Shown here piece after piece: positions 22,368 to 32,700 of a stretch of 56,825 nucleotides of DNA. The position numbers and the translations under genes are program-made. The DNA comes from Thermoflexales bacterium (GTDB lineage: Bacteria; Chloroflexota; Anaerolineae; Fen-1058), in the NCBI GenBank assembly GCA_016931085.1, contig JAFGFO010000001.1, positions 1 to 56,825 on the forward strand, written 5' to 3'. The notes beneath the pieces are model-generated. The model was not told the DNA's origin and did not search any database. It was given only the letters and a program-made list of their open reading frames with translations. Numbering within the stretch: the first letter of the stretch is position 1; the number at the start of each line of letters is the position of its first letter.

Positions 22368-24110
22368 ATGTCTAGGCAAGCTTTCTCGGGCGTCGACGCA
22401 GCCTGGCTGCGCATGGAAGATTCCACCAACCTGATGATGATCACGGGCGTGCTGGTCTTGGGCACGCCGGTGGATTTCGAGCTTCTGAAGCTTAGCTTCG
22501 AGCATCGCCTGGTGAGGCGCTTCGAGCGTTTCCGGCAACGCGCGGTCGAGCCTCTACTAGCTGTGGGGCCGCCTTATTGGGAAGACGATCCGGACCTTGA
22601 CCTCAACTACCACATCCAGCGCGCCGTTCTCTCGCCACCCGGCGACCAGGCCGCCCTGCGGGAACTCGTCAGCCTATTGATGAGCACGCCACTCGATTTC
22701 TCCAGGCCTCTGTGGCAAATTCACCTGGTCGAGCGCTACGAGGCGGGCTGCGCGCTCGTTATCCGGCTGCACCACTGTCTCGCCGATGGGATGGCCCTGC
22801 TGCACGTGATGCGCTCGTTGGCCGATGCACCACCAGCCGAGTCGGGGCGGCCCCGGCTCGGACGGCAAAGGGCACTCGGAAGCCAAGCGGCCAGGCTGGC
22901 CGGGGCATTGGTTCGGGAGGGATTCGAGACGCTGGCCAAACCCTCGCATGGCCTCGAGTTGGCCCAGGTGGGCATCGACGGCCTGAGCAGCGCCGGACGA
23001 TTACTCCTGCTGAAACCGGATCCCCCCACGATCTTCAAGGGCCAGTTGGGCGTGTCCAAGCGAGCGGCATGGTCGACACCCGTGCTATTGGCGGATGTCA
23101 GGGCCACCGCGCGCGCGGTTGGCGCGACCGTCAACGACGTGATGCTAGCAACCGTCACAGGTAGCCTGCGGCGCTACTTGCTCGACCATGGCCAGGCCGT
23201 AGATGGGCTTGACTTTCGCGCGATCGTGCCGGTCAGCTTGCGCGCACCAGGGGCCGAGGTCGAGCTAGGCAACAAATTCAGCCTCTTTTTCCTATCGCTG
23301 CCGATAGGTGTAGACGAGCGACTCGAACGCCTGGCCTTGGTCAAGCAGCGCATGGATGCGCTCAAAGGCTCGCACGAGGCCATCATCACTTTTGGCGCCC
23401 TGAACGTGCTTGGCCTGACGCCCCCGACCATACACGACGCCATCGTCGACGCCTTTGGCGCCAGGGCGACGGTCGTGGCGACCAACGTGCCGGGACCGAG
23501 AAAAAAGCTCTACCTGGCCGGCGCCCCCATCGACAGCATGATGTTTTGGGTACCGCAATCTGGCCGGCTGGGATTGGGGGTGTGCATCCTGAGCTACGCC
23601 GGCCAGGTCTGGGTGGGAGTAGCCACCGATGAGGGCCTGGCGCCGGATCCAGACGCCATCGTCGCCGCTTTCCAGGCCGAGTTCGATGCATTGTTCGAGC
23701 TGGTCCGATCAGCCCGCCCGGCGGGCAGTCGGCCGGAACAATCTGGCCACGCCGGCACACCGGTGCTAGCCGAGCTTGACCGGACCCTAAGGAGATTGGA
23801 GGAATTGCTAAACGCAGATGAGGAAAAGGCCAAGCCGGCTCCCGCCAAGCTACAAGCCAGCTTTGAAGCGGCCGCACGGCGGGCCAAGCAACTGACCAGG
23901 CGCCCCAGCGACCAGACGCTGCTCAAGCTGTACGCCTTGTACAAGCAAGCCAGCCTTGGAGATGCCCCGCCGGCCACCTCGGCCAGCTCTAATGTTATCG
24001 ACCGGCTCAAGCGCAATGCCTGGGCCAGGCTGGCCGGCACTCCCCAAGATAAGGCGATGGTGGATTACATCGCGCTCGTGCAAGATCTCGAGGCAAGAGA
24101 AGAATTGTAA
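22368..24110 (+). CDS. WS/DGAT acyltransferase fused to a C-terminal acyl-CoA-binding (ACBP) domain
   Basis: Residues about 1-455 are a bacterial wax ester synthase/acyl-CoA:diacylglycerol acyltransferase. They show the catalytic HHCLADG (HHxxxDG, 135-141), PLWQIHLVE, TVNDVMLATVTGSLRRYL, RAIVPVSLR, GNKFSLFFLSLP and TNVPGPRKKLYLAG. A charged linker (about 456-493) leads to an ACBP fold (about 494-580): RRPSDQTLLKLYALYKQASLGD, LKRNAWARL, then AMVDYIALVQDL. These keep the acyl-CoA contact residues (Tyr and Lys of YxLYKQA, the Lys before xxAW, the late Tyr). The fusion would feed acyl-CoA to wax ester or triacylglycerol synthesis. ATG 22368 is preferred over a TTG five codons upstream; no ribosome site is obvious. 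It diverges from the phasin gene. Confidence 0.92.
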   Translation: MSRQAFSGVDAAWLRMEDSTNLMMITGVLVLGTPVDFELLKLSFEHRLVRRFERFRQRAVEPLLAVGPPYWEDDPDLDLNYHIQRAVLSPPGDQAALRELVSLLMSTPLDFSRPLWQIHLVERYEAGCALVIRLHHCLADGMALLHVMRSLADAPPAESGRPRLGRQRALGSQAARLAGALVREGFETLAKPSHGLELAQVGIDGLSSAGRLLLLKPDPPTIFKGQLGVSKRAAWSTPVLLADVRATARAVGATVNDVMLATVTGSLRRYLLDHGQAVDGLDFRAIVPVSLRAPGAEVELGNKFSLFFLSLPIGVDERLERLALVKQRMDALKGSHEAIITFGALNVLGLTPPTIHDAIVDAFGARATVVATNVPGPRKKLYLAGAPIDSMMFWVPQSGRLGLGVCILSYAGQVWVGVATDEGLAPDPDAIVAAFQAEFDALFELVRSARPAGSRPEQSGHAGTPVLAELDRTLRRLEELLNADEEKAKPAPAKLQASFEAAARRAKQLTRRPSDQTLLKLYALYKQASLGDAPPATSASSNVIDRLKRNAWARLAGTPQDKAMVDYIALVQDLEAREEL

Positions 24111-24177
24111 AGGCATGCGGCCTCAAAGGCGAAATACACCCTTGAGGGTTCAACTTGCGTAACAGGAGCAAGAACAC

Positions 24178-25428
24178 ATGATGCAGACACTCCTATCAAT
24201 CGACCGGTCCAACTGGGTCAAGCCCTGCTACGCTGGCGGCTCGATCGCCAATATCCCGGCAACCGTCGCCGCGTTGCTGAGCGCCCCACCCTCACCGGGC
24301 CTGCCAGCGTTAGAGAGCGAGCTGTGGGAACGATACCGGCCAGCCCGCCGGGTGATCGTGTTAGTATTGGATGCCGTGAACCACCGGACCTTTGTGCAGC
24401 ACTTTGGGCACCCAGCCGCTGGCCAGGCCCAGGCGATCAGCTCGGTTTTCCCCTCGACCACGGTCTCGGCCCTGAGCTCGCTGTGGACCGGGCTCGCCCC
24501 GGCCCAGCACGGCCTGCTCGGCACGCGCATGTGGCTGCGCGAGTACGGGCTGCTGGCGCAAATGATCAGCCTCAAAGCGGCCCGCAGGGGTTACACTGAC
24601 CAGCTCGTCGACATGGGATTCAAGCCAGAGAGTTTTTTACCCTCCCCCAACCTGCCCGAGCACCTGGCGACGGCCGGCATCCCCACCCACGACTTTATCC
24701 CGCGCTACTTGAAAGACTCGGGCCTGACGCAGATCCTCCACCGTGGCGTGCCACACATCCACCCCGTCGTCAATCTCACCGATGCGTTGTGCAAGCTGCG
24801 CGCCCTCTTGGAAGCTGCCCCAGGCCAGCCACTCTACGCCCATCTTTACCACAGCGACGTCGACACTCTAGCCCACTTCGATGGGCCTGGCACGCCAGCC
24901 ATCGCCGCCGAGCTGGGACTGGCGGCTTACTTGATCCAGCATGAATTGATCGACACGCTCAGCTCGGCGGCCGCGCAAGACACGCTGCTCATCATCACGG
25001 CCGACCACGGCCAGCTCTACACGCCGCTCGAACGCGGCATCGCCTTGCACAAGCATCCTGAACTGTGGCAGCACCTGTGCATGCCGCCCAGTGGGGAACC
25101 ACGCGCCGCTTACTTGTTCGTCCGCGATGGGCACAAGCCGGCTGCCCGCGACTATATCGAGCGCGAGCTAGCTTACGGCTTGGAGGTGATTGACACGCGC
25201 ACAGCGTTGGAGGCCGGGCTGTGGGGGCCTGCTCCACACCACCCACAACTAGAAGAACGCCTGGGAGACCTGGTGGTCTTGCCGCGCGAGAATTATTGGC
25301 TAGTCGACGCCTTCGGCGAGACCCACCTCTTCCTGGGCTGGCACGGCGGCCTGAGCGAGGACGAAATGCGCGTGCCGCTGTGCATAATCAAGCTCCAAAA
25401 AGCAAAGAAACGCCGGTTGACCAGATAG
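24178..25428 (+). CDS. AlkP-superfamily phosphodiesterase / nucleotide pyrophosphatase-like protein
   Basis: This 416-residue enzyme of the alkaline phosphatase/NPP superfamily shows an early VIVLVLDAVN metal-binding strand and a nucleophile region SSVFPSTTVSALSSLWTGLAPAQHGLLG, with the likely Thr in PSTT. HSDVDTLAHFDGPG supplies metal ligands (Asp, His), as do ITADHGQL and a C-terminal FLGWHGGLSEDEMRVPL. It probably hydrolyses a phosphodiester or pyrophosphate; the substrate is unknown. No signal peptide is seen, so it looks cytoplasmic. AGGAG precedes tandem ATG codons (24178/24181). It may share a transcript with the WS/DGAT gene 67 bp upstream. Confidence 0.8.
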   Translation: MMQTLLSIDRSNWVKPCYAGGSIANIPATVAALLSAPPSPGLPALESELWERYRPARRVIVLVLDAVNHRTFVQHFGHPAAGQAQAISSVFPSTTVSALSSLWTGLAPAQHGLLGTRMWLREYGLLAQMISLKAARRGYTDQLVDMGFKPESFLPSPNLPEHLATAGIPTHDFIPRYLKDSGLTQILHRGVPHIHPVVNLTDALCKLRALLEAAPGQPLYAHLYHSDVDTLAHFDGPGTPAIAAELGLAAYLIQHELIDTLSSAAAQDTLLIITADHGQLYTPLERGIALHKHPELWQHLCMPPSGEPRAAYLFVRDGHKPAARDYIERELAYGLEVIDTRTALEAGLWGPAPHHPQLEERLGDLVVLPRENYWLVDAFGETHLFLGWHGGLSEDEMRVPLCIIKLQKAKKRRLTR

Positions 25429-25700
25429 CCCAAGTCGGGTAAAATGATTTAATCAGAACTACTCAGTTAAGAGATACACGGAGCAGACACTGAGCTTCAG
25501 AGAAGATTTGGGGGGGGTGTAAAGCCTCTGTATGTCTCCATGTGCCCTCTGTGAGACTCTAACAAAAAAGGTATCTTCTCAAAAAAGCGGGGGATGGAAG
25601 ACTTCCGAAGTCTAAGAAGACTTCGGAAGTCTGGCCCGAAGCCCGGTGGCCCCGAAATATTGAGATGATACCAAAAAAGCTTGACATGCAAGGAGGACTC
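25429..25700. other. Intergenic region with repeats
   Basis: This 272-bp gap contains ATACACGGAG/CACTGAG and GCCTCTGTATGTCTCC/TGCCCTCTGTGAGACTC arms that pair loosely (the CACAGAG repeat style), a G8 run at 25510-25517, and the first copy of the AGACTTCCGAAGTCT element. No small gene with a ribosome site was found. Confidence 0.4.
25598..25671. repeat. AGACTTCCGAAGTCT palindromic element, copy 1
   Basis: GAAGACTTCCGAAGTCT followed by GAAGACTTCGGAAGTCT (self-complementary 13-bp palindromes in tandem), a variable centre, and the conserved tail AAATATTGAGATGATAC. Copy 2 (26932-26998) shares both the palindromes and the tail with few differences. Confidence 0.8.
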
Positions 25701-26735
25701 GTGTTCCGACCCAATTTTCTGCCCATGACGGTGGGGAGCTTGCCCTACGATAACGCGGCGGCTGCTTTAGAGCAAATCCTGCAGTACACGCCCGATATCC
25801 CGGCCTGGCCGCAACTGCCCAAGCGCACTTTCCTGGAAAACATGTACGTGCAGTACAGCCAGGGCTTCCCCGGCATCGTCGTCGACAAGCCGAACGAGCG
25901 TATTTACGTGGACCGCGAGCGCGACCTGGACCCAGAGCTCGAGCAGTTGTATACCCGTTACCTGGAAAACGACCTGCAGGCCGGGGCATTGGACAAGGAT
26001 TACGCAGCGGGACTGGCCTACTTTCTCAAGCAGCGCTTCGACTCGGCCCAGGCCGTCAAAGGCCACGTCACCGGCCCGGTCAGTTGGGGCCTGACCGTCA
26101 TAGACCAAAACCGGCGCCCCATCCTCTACGACGAGATCCTGGCCGAGGCGGTCGCCAAGCACCTGCGCCTGGGGGCCGCCTGGCAGGAGCGCCAACTGCG
26201 CCACATGGCGCCTCACACGATCATGTTCGTGGACGAACCGTACATGGCGTCGTTCGGCTCGGCCTACGTCGCCATCGATCGCGAGCAGGTCATCGCGCTC
26301 CTGGAAGAGGTCTTTGACGGCATCCACGGTCTCAAGGGCGTGCACTGCTGCGGCAACACCGACTGGTCGATCCTACTGTCCACCTCGGTCGATATTCTCA
26401 ACCTGGACGCCTACGAGTACGCCGAGACGCTGTCGCTCTACCCCGAGGCGTTGGACGCCTTTTTGAATCGCGGCGGCATCGTCGCCTGGGGCATCGTGCC
26501 CACCCTGGACGAGGCAATATTGATGAGTGAAAACACCAGCAGCCTGGTCGCCAAGCTGGAAGCCGCCATGCAGTTGATGGCCTCGAAGGGCGTGCCGCTG
26601 GACAAGCTGGCCGCCTCAGCCCTGGTCACGCCCGCGTGCGGCCTGCGCACGCTGTCAGAGGCCGGCGCGGTGCGCGCCTTGCGCCTGCTGGCGGAGGTGT
26701 CGCAGGAGATGCAGAACAGATACGGATACAGATAG
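25701..26735 (+). CDS. UROD/MetE-like (cobalamin-independent methionine synthase C-terminal type) protein
   Basis: This 344-residue protein has the UROD/MetE TIM-barrel pattern. FLPMTVGSLPYDNAAAALEQIL is at the N-terminus, GHVTGPVSWGLT is mid-protein, then MFVDEPYMASFG. The metal-site strings are GVHCCGNTDW (His-Cys) and VTPACGLRTLSEAGAVRALRLL (Cys), matching the zinc ligands of MetE-type methyltransferases. It probably transfers a methyl group to a thiol; true methionine synthesis is not proven, as full MetE is about twice this length. I start at GTG 25701, with AAGGAGG 4-5 bases upstream; the in-frame ATG at 25665 lies at the edge of a repeat. Confidence 0.8.
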   Translation: MFRPNFLPMTVGSLPYDNAAAALEQILQYTPDIPAWPQLPKRTFLENMYVQYSQGFPGIVVDKPNERIYVDRERDLDPELEQLYTRYLENDLQAGALDKDYAAGLAYFLKQRFDSAQAVKGHVTGPVSWGLTVIDQNRRPILYDEILAEAVAKHLRLGAAWQERQLRHMAPHTIMFVDEPYMASFGSAYVAIDREQVIALLEEVFDGIHGLKGVHCCGNTDWSILLSTSVDILNLDAYEYAETLSLYPEALDAFLNRGGIVAWGIVPTLDEAILMSENTSSLVAKLEAAMQLMASKGVPLDKLAASALVTPACGLRTLSEAGAVRALRLLAEVSQEMQNRYGYR

Positions 26736-26775
26736 AGATGTCAGATAGAGACAGAGAGATCGGACGGAGGAGAAG

Positions 26776-29700
26776 ATGAACGCCAAAAAGAGTCTTCGTT
26801 TCGTTGTCAGCCTGATTTTGGCCAGTGCGAGCCTGGTGGGATTGCTGGCCGTGTTGAATCTGCAAGACCAAGTCTATGCTGCGGCGCAGCCGGCGACTGT
26901 AGGGCAAGCCGTAGAGCAAGTCTCTGGCCCAAAGACTTCCGAAGTCTTGAAGACTTCGGAAGTCTGGCCAAGCCCTCCCCAAAATAGTGAGATGATACAG
27001 AGGGCCGGCTCATCAGAAGAGGCCGCCAGCCCATCCAGGGCAGTCCTGGCGCCTAGCGCCGAGCTGGACGTTCTCACCGTCTGCGGAACCGGCTGCGATT
27101 ACAGCGACGTGCAGGCCGCCGTGAGCGCCGTGCCCGCCGGTGGCACGGTCAAGGTGGCGGCCGGGGTGTACACCGACACCAACGGCGACGGGCGGGTGGT
27201 ACGCATCACCAAGACGCTCAGCCTGCTGGGCGGCTACACGCCATTAGGAAATGGTACGCCGGCCGATTGGGACACACCCGATCCCCAGGTCAATCCCACC
27301 ATCCTGGACGCGCAAGGCCAGGGGCAGGTGGTCTACATCAACGACAACGTGGCGGCCACGGTTGCCGGCTTTCACATCCGCAACGGGCGCGCCGCCAGCG
27401 CCAAGGGCAGCGGCGTGTACGTGGGTAGTGCCGATTCTGTCATCAGGGACAATTGGATTTACAGCAACACGGCGCGCGGCGTCGATCTCACTTACGCCGG
27501 CGGCGGCGGCGTCTATATCGCCGGCGGCAATCCACTCGTCCAAAACAATGCCATCTACAGCAATACCGCCATCATCACCGGCAGCGGCTCGTCCGACGAC
27601 GGCGGTGGCGGCATATACGTGTACCAGGGCGGCGCGTTGATTGAAGGGAATGTCATCTGGGGGAACTATGTCTACGCTACGCAGGGGCGCAGCGGCGGCG
27701 GTGGGATTTACGTCTTTGGCAGCGACGCCTCGGCCACAGTTATCGTGCGTGACAACACCATCGCCACCAACACCGCCAGGGTGTTCGTTTACCCGGGCGG
27801 CGGCGGCGGCCTGTACGTTCAGGCTGACAACAGCCTGGTGGAGCACAACCAGGTCTACAGCAATAGCTTAGAAATAAGCTCCGAAAATGGCGGTGGCGGC
27901 ATCTTTGTCGGTTCGAGCGCAAGCCCTTACATCAACTACCAGGCTCGCATCCGGGGCAACACGATCTACCGCAACAGCGTCAAGCTGACAGGCGGCAGCG
28001 GGCACAAGCAGGGCGGCGGCGGCATTTATGTATTCAACGTTTCGGCCATCGTGGAAAGCAATCGCATCGTGGACAACCGGGCGACTGGGCTGCGTGGTGG
28101 CGGCATCCTGATCATGCAAGATACCGGCACTGGGCAGGCTGTCATCCAAAGCAACTTGATCCAAGCTAACAGCTCCGCTACCGGCGGCGGCATTGGCCTC
28201 CGCCAGCTCTACAGCACCCTCAACCCCACGCTTGCGAACAACACGCTGTACGACAATCAAGCCAGCACAGCCAACGGCGGCGGCGGCATCTACCGGGAGG
28301 CTGGCTCGCCGTCCGTTTACAACAACATCCTGGCCAACAACACCCATTACGCCATCGCCAGCAGCAGCACGCCTGTTTTGACGGTATACAACTCGGACTT
28401 TTGGAACAATCCGGATGGAAACTGCACCGCCGCCAACACCACGTGTGACGCGGCCGGCGACAACCTCTTCGTCGATCCCAACTTTGTCAATTCGGGCACA
28501 GATTTTCACCTGCAAGCCGGCTCGGACTGCATTGACGTGGCCAGCCCGGACTTGTACGCTGACGTAGACTTGGATGGTTACGCTCGTCCCTTTGGCCTAC
28601 GGGCCGACATCGGCGCCTACGAATACTACACCGGCGCCTGCTTTGCCCGCCTCAACGGGGGCGGCAATGTTTACACCAACGTGCAGACGGCCATCGACGC
28701 AGCAAGCTATCCCACCGACGTGGTCCACGTCGCCGGGCTGTGCACGGGCGTGACGCCGCGCCTGGTGGGCAGCCAGACCTTGTCTCAAAGCGCCTACATC
28801 AGCCAGGGGCTTGGCCTACGCGGCGGCTACACGCTGACCGACTGGCTCGTTCCGTCGACCCCGACGGTACTGGATGCCCAGACGCAGGGGCGGCTGGTGT
28901 ACATCACCGGCACAGGCACGGTGACGGTGGAAAATCTCGTCCTGCGCGGCGGCCAGGCCGGCATGGGCGGCGGGCTGTACATGGCCGCCCCCCTCAGTCT
29001 CACCATCCGGAACGTGATCTTTGACGGCAACGAAGCCAGCAACCGCGGCGGCGGGGCAGCTTTTGCCGGCGGCAGCCCGCGCGTGTATCACGCCACCTTT
29101 GTCGGCAACCAGGCCGCCAATTTCGGCGGGGGCATCTACGCGGCGGCCGGCAGCCCGCTCATCAACAGCAGTCTCATCGCCCACAACCGCGCTGGTGCGG
29201 GCGGCGGGCTGTACGCGGAGGCCGGCGCGACGCCCGTGCTGGACTATAATCTGTGGTGGGACAATCTACCCGGCGGCAACTATGAAAACGCCAGCGGCGG
29301 GCCGCACGACATCGCCCGCGAGCCCAACTTTTTGGACGCGCTCTTTCGCCTGGGCTATGACTCGCCCGCTATCCACATGGCCGATCCCTCCACTGGCCTG
29401 GGTCACGACTGGGAGGGGGACGCCCGCCCCCAAGGGCGCGCGAGCGACATCGGCGCCGACGAAGCGACGGCCTATCCCGACATGACGCTTGGCCCAGACA
29501 ACAACGCTTCTGTGGCCCAAAACCAAGTCGTGACCTACTTTCACTACCTGGCCAACACCGGCACGGCCGCCGGCAGCTATACGTTGAGCTACAACTCTAA
29601 CGTCACATGGACCGTTTCACTCAGCCCGGCGCTGCTCACTGTGCCGCGCGGTGCGGTGAGAGAAGTCTGGGTCAGGGTAGAGGTGCCAGCCGACATTCCA

Positions 29701-32700
29701 AGCAGCACGCTCGGCATCATCACCCTGACGGCCAGCACGCCGGTCCACCCCTATCTGAAGGCCCAGGCGGTCAACACGACCCTCGTCAACTTGTGGCCGG
29801 GCGTGGCGATCACGCCAAGCTACGACACACACGTCAACCCGGGCACGGTCGAGCTGTATCCCCACACATTGATCAACACCGGCAGCGGGATGGACAGTTT
29901 CACCCTGACCTTCACCTCGCGCTATGGCTGGTCGCGCGTGACGCCGTTGGTCATCACCGACGTCGAGACTGGCCAGAGCGCCTCCTTGTGGGTCAAGCTG
30001 GACGTGCCGCCCACCGTACCCGGCGGCGTGACGGAGACGATCAGGCTGGTCGCCACCAGCCACTACAGCCCCGAGGTGCAGGCAGTGGTGACCGACGTGT
30101 TCGTGGTGAACCACACGCCTGGCACGCGCTACGTGGCGACCCAGTCACCGTTTGCCCGCGACACCTTCAACAACTGCACGATGTACATCACGCCCTGCAA
30201 GACCATCGCCTACGGCGCCGCGCAGGCTACCAGCGGCGACACCGTCAAAGTGGCCGCCGGGACCTATTACGAACACGACTTGACCCTCAACCAGGACATC
30301 GTCCTGCGCGGCGGGTACAACAGCCAGGCCTCCAGCTCTACCGGCGTCAGCCATACCATCCAGTTCCAGGTCCCTTATCTCCTGCTGGGGCTGGCGGCCA
30401 ACCCCTACACCAACCGCCTGTACGCCGTCGCGCGTGACGAGACAGATCGCGGCTACGTTCGCGTCATCGACGGGCGCAGCGGCAATCACATTACGGACAT
30501 CCCCGTCGGCAGCGGCCCATCCGGCTACATCGCGATCAACCCAGACACCAACTTTGTCTACGTCGTCAACCAGTGGAGCGAATCACTGTCGGTCATCGAC
30601 GGCTTTAGCAACAAAGTCATCGCCACGATACCCAACCTGGACGAGCCCCGGGCCGTGGCTGCGAATCCCGCCACGAACCGCGTCTACGTCACACACGACT
30701 GGATGCCGCGCATCTATGCCATCGACACGCTCAAGAACGAGTGGGACATTACCATCAACCTCGGAGGGAGCGGCTGGTTCGAGTCCATCGCCGTCAATCC
30801 CAAGACCAATCTCGCTTATGTGTCCAGGGCTCAGCCGGCCCCTATCGACGTCATCCACCTGTCGATGATGAACAAAAGCGCCAGCCTGAGCGTGCCTGGC
30901 TACCCGTCTGTCAATCCGAACACAGGCCTGGTCTATGTGAGCCGTTTTGACGAGAACAAGTTGAGCGTCGTCGATGACGGGACCAACCGGGTCATCAAGA
31001 CCATCGACTTGCCCGGCTTGGCCACGATCCCGGCCGTGAACGCGGCCAGGAATTGCGTGTACGTCTACAGCCAGGATCCTTCTGACAATTCTAAAGACTT
31101 TGTGTCCATCGTCGACGGCGAGATGAACATCTCCTTGAAGAAACTCGATCTGCCCACCACCAGCCACTCGCCCCGGGCGCAAAACGTGGCAGTCGACAGT
31201 GGCACGGGCTTTATCTACGTGGCGAGGGGTTACAGCATCGATCTCATCGAGGACGCGACCTGCGGCACGTGGGCGATCTATGACTTTAAGCAGAATCTGA
31301 CCACTATCGATGCGCAGGCGGCCGGGCGGGCGTTGTACGTGTTTGGCAACCCGATCGTGGAGGGCTTTACGCTTCAGAACGGCAAGGCAGCCGGCGCCGG
31401 AGGCGGCGTCTACATCGGCCAGGGTTCGCCCACCATCCGGTGGAACAATATCCTCAGCAACACGGCCAGCGTGTACGGCGGCGGTGTGTACGCCGGGCTG
31501 GGCGCCCCTATCCTTTTGGGCAACACCATCCAGGGCAACACGGCCGGCCGGCACGGCGGCGGCGTGTATAACGCCGAGGGCCACGCCGTGCTGCTGCGCA
31601 ACACGCTGGCCTACAACACGGCAGGGGAGCAGGGCGGCGGGGTCGCCTTGGAGTCAGGCTCGCCGGCATTGTGGAGCAACATGGTCTATGGCAACCAGGC
31701 CAAGACGGGCGGCGGGGTATACTTGAGTGCCGAGCAGCCCAGTATATGGAACGACACGCTGTATGGCAACCAGGCGCAGCTCGGCGGCGGCCTCTACCTG
31801 GCCGGCAGCGGGGTATTGGCCGTGAGAAACATGCTCATCGCCAACAACAGCGCCAGCATCGCTGGCGGCGGCGTCTACAGCCAGGCCACCAACGCGTTTT
31901 TGGACTATAACAACGTGTGGGGCAACAGCGCCCCCGGCGGCACCGCCAACTATGCCGGCACAAGCGCTAACGAGCACGACATGTCGGCCGATCCCAGCTT
32001 CGTGGATGCCGGCAAGCTCGACCTGCACTTATCGGCCGCCTCGCCGTGTATCGACCACGGCTTCAAGGGTGACGCGACGGTGGACTGGGAAGGGCAGCCA
32101 CGCGTGATGGGCTGGCCGCCGCACCCCCATACGGACATCGGCGCCGACGAATACCAGGAAGCGCACGTCATCCTTGAGCCGGACTACCCGGACGGGGCAG
32201 CCTACCCGGCCGGCACGCCCAGCTCGTACATCCACACCGTAACCAACACCGGCAACAGCACCGATACCTTTAGCCTGGGCTGGACCAACAGCCACGGCTG
32301 GCGGGCGATGATCGACAACAAGGCCATCCCAATCACCCTTACACTGGGTTCGGGACTGTCAAAGAGCATCGAAATCCTGGTCGGGCCACTGCCCAAGGAT
32401 GCCATCAGCGGAACACTCAACACCACCCTCATCACCGCCACCTCGCAGTTCAACGTGGCCATATCAGACACGGTCGTCGACACCACCACCGTGCTCTTCC
32501 GTTCGGCCGGCGTCAGCCTGACTTCCGAGCTGGTCGAGGCGGACGGCGTACCCTTCACCACCCTATACTACACCCACGCCGTGACCAACAGCAGCAACTA
32601 CACCGACATCATCAACCTTGCCCTGACTGGGCAAGGAGGTATCGGTTCGATCACGGACAGGACCAAGAGCATCAAAATGGGACCAGGTATGTCTCAGACG

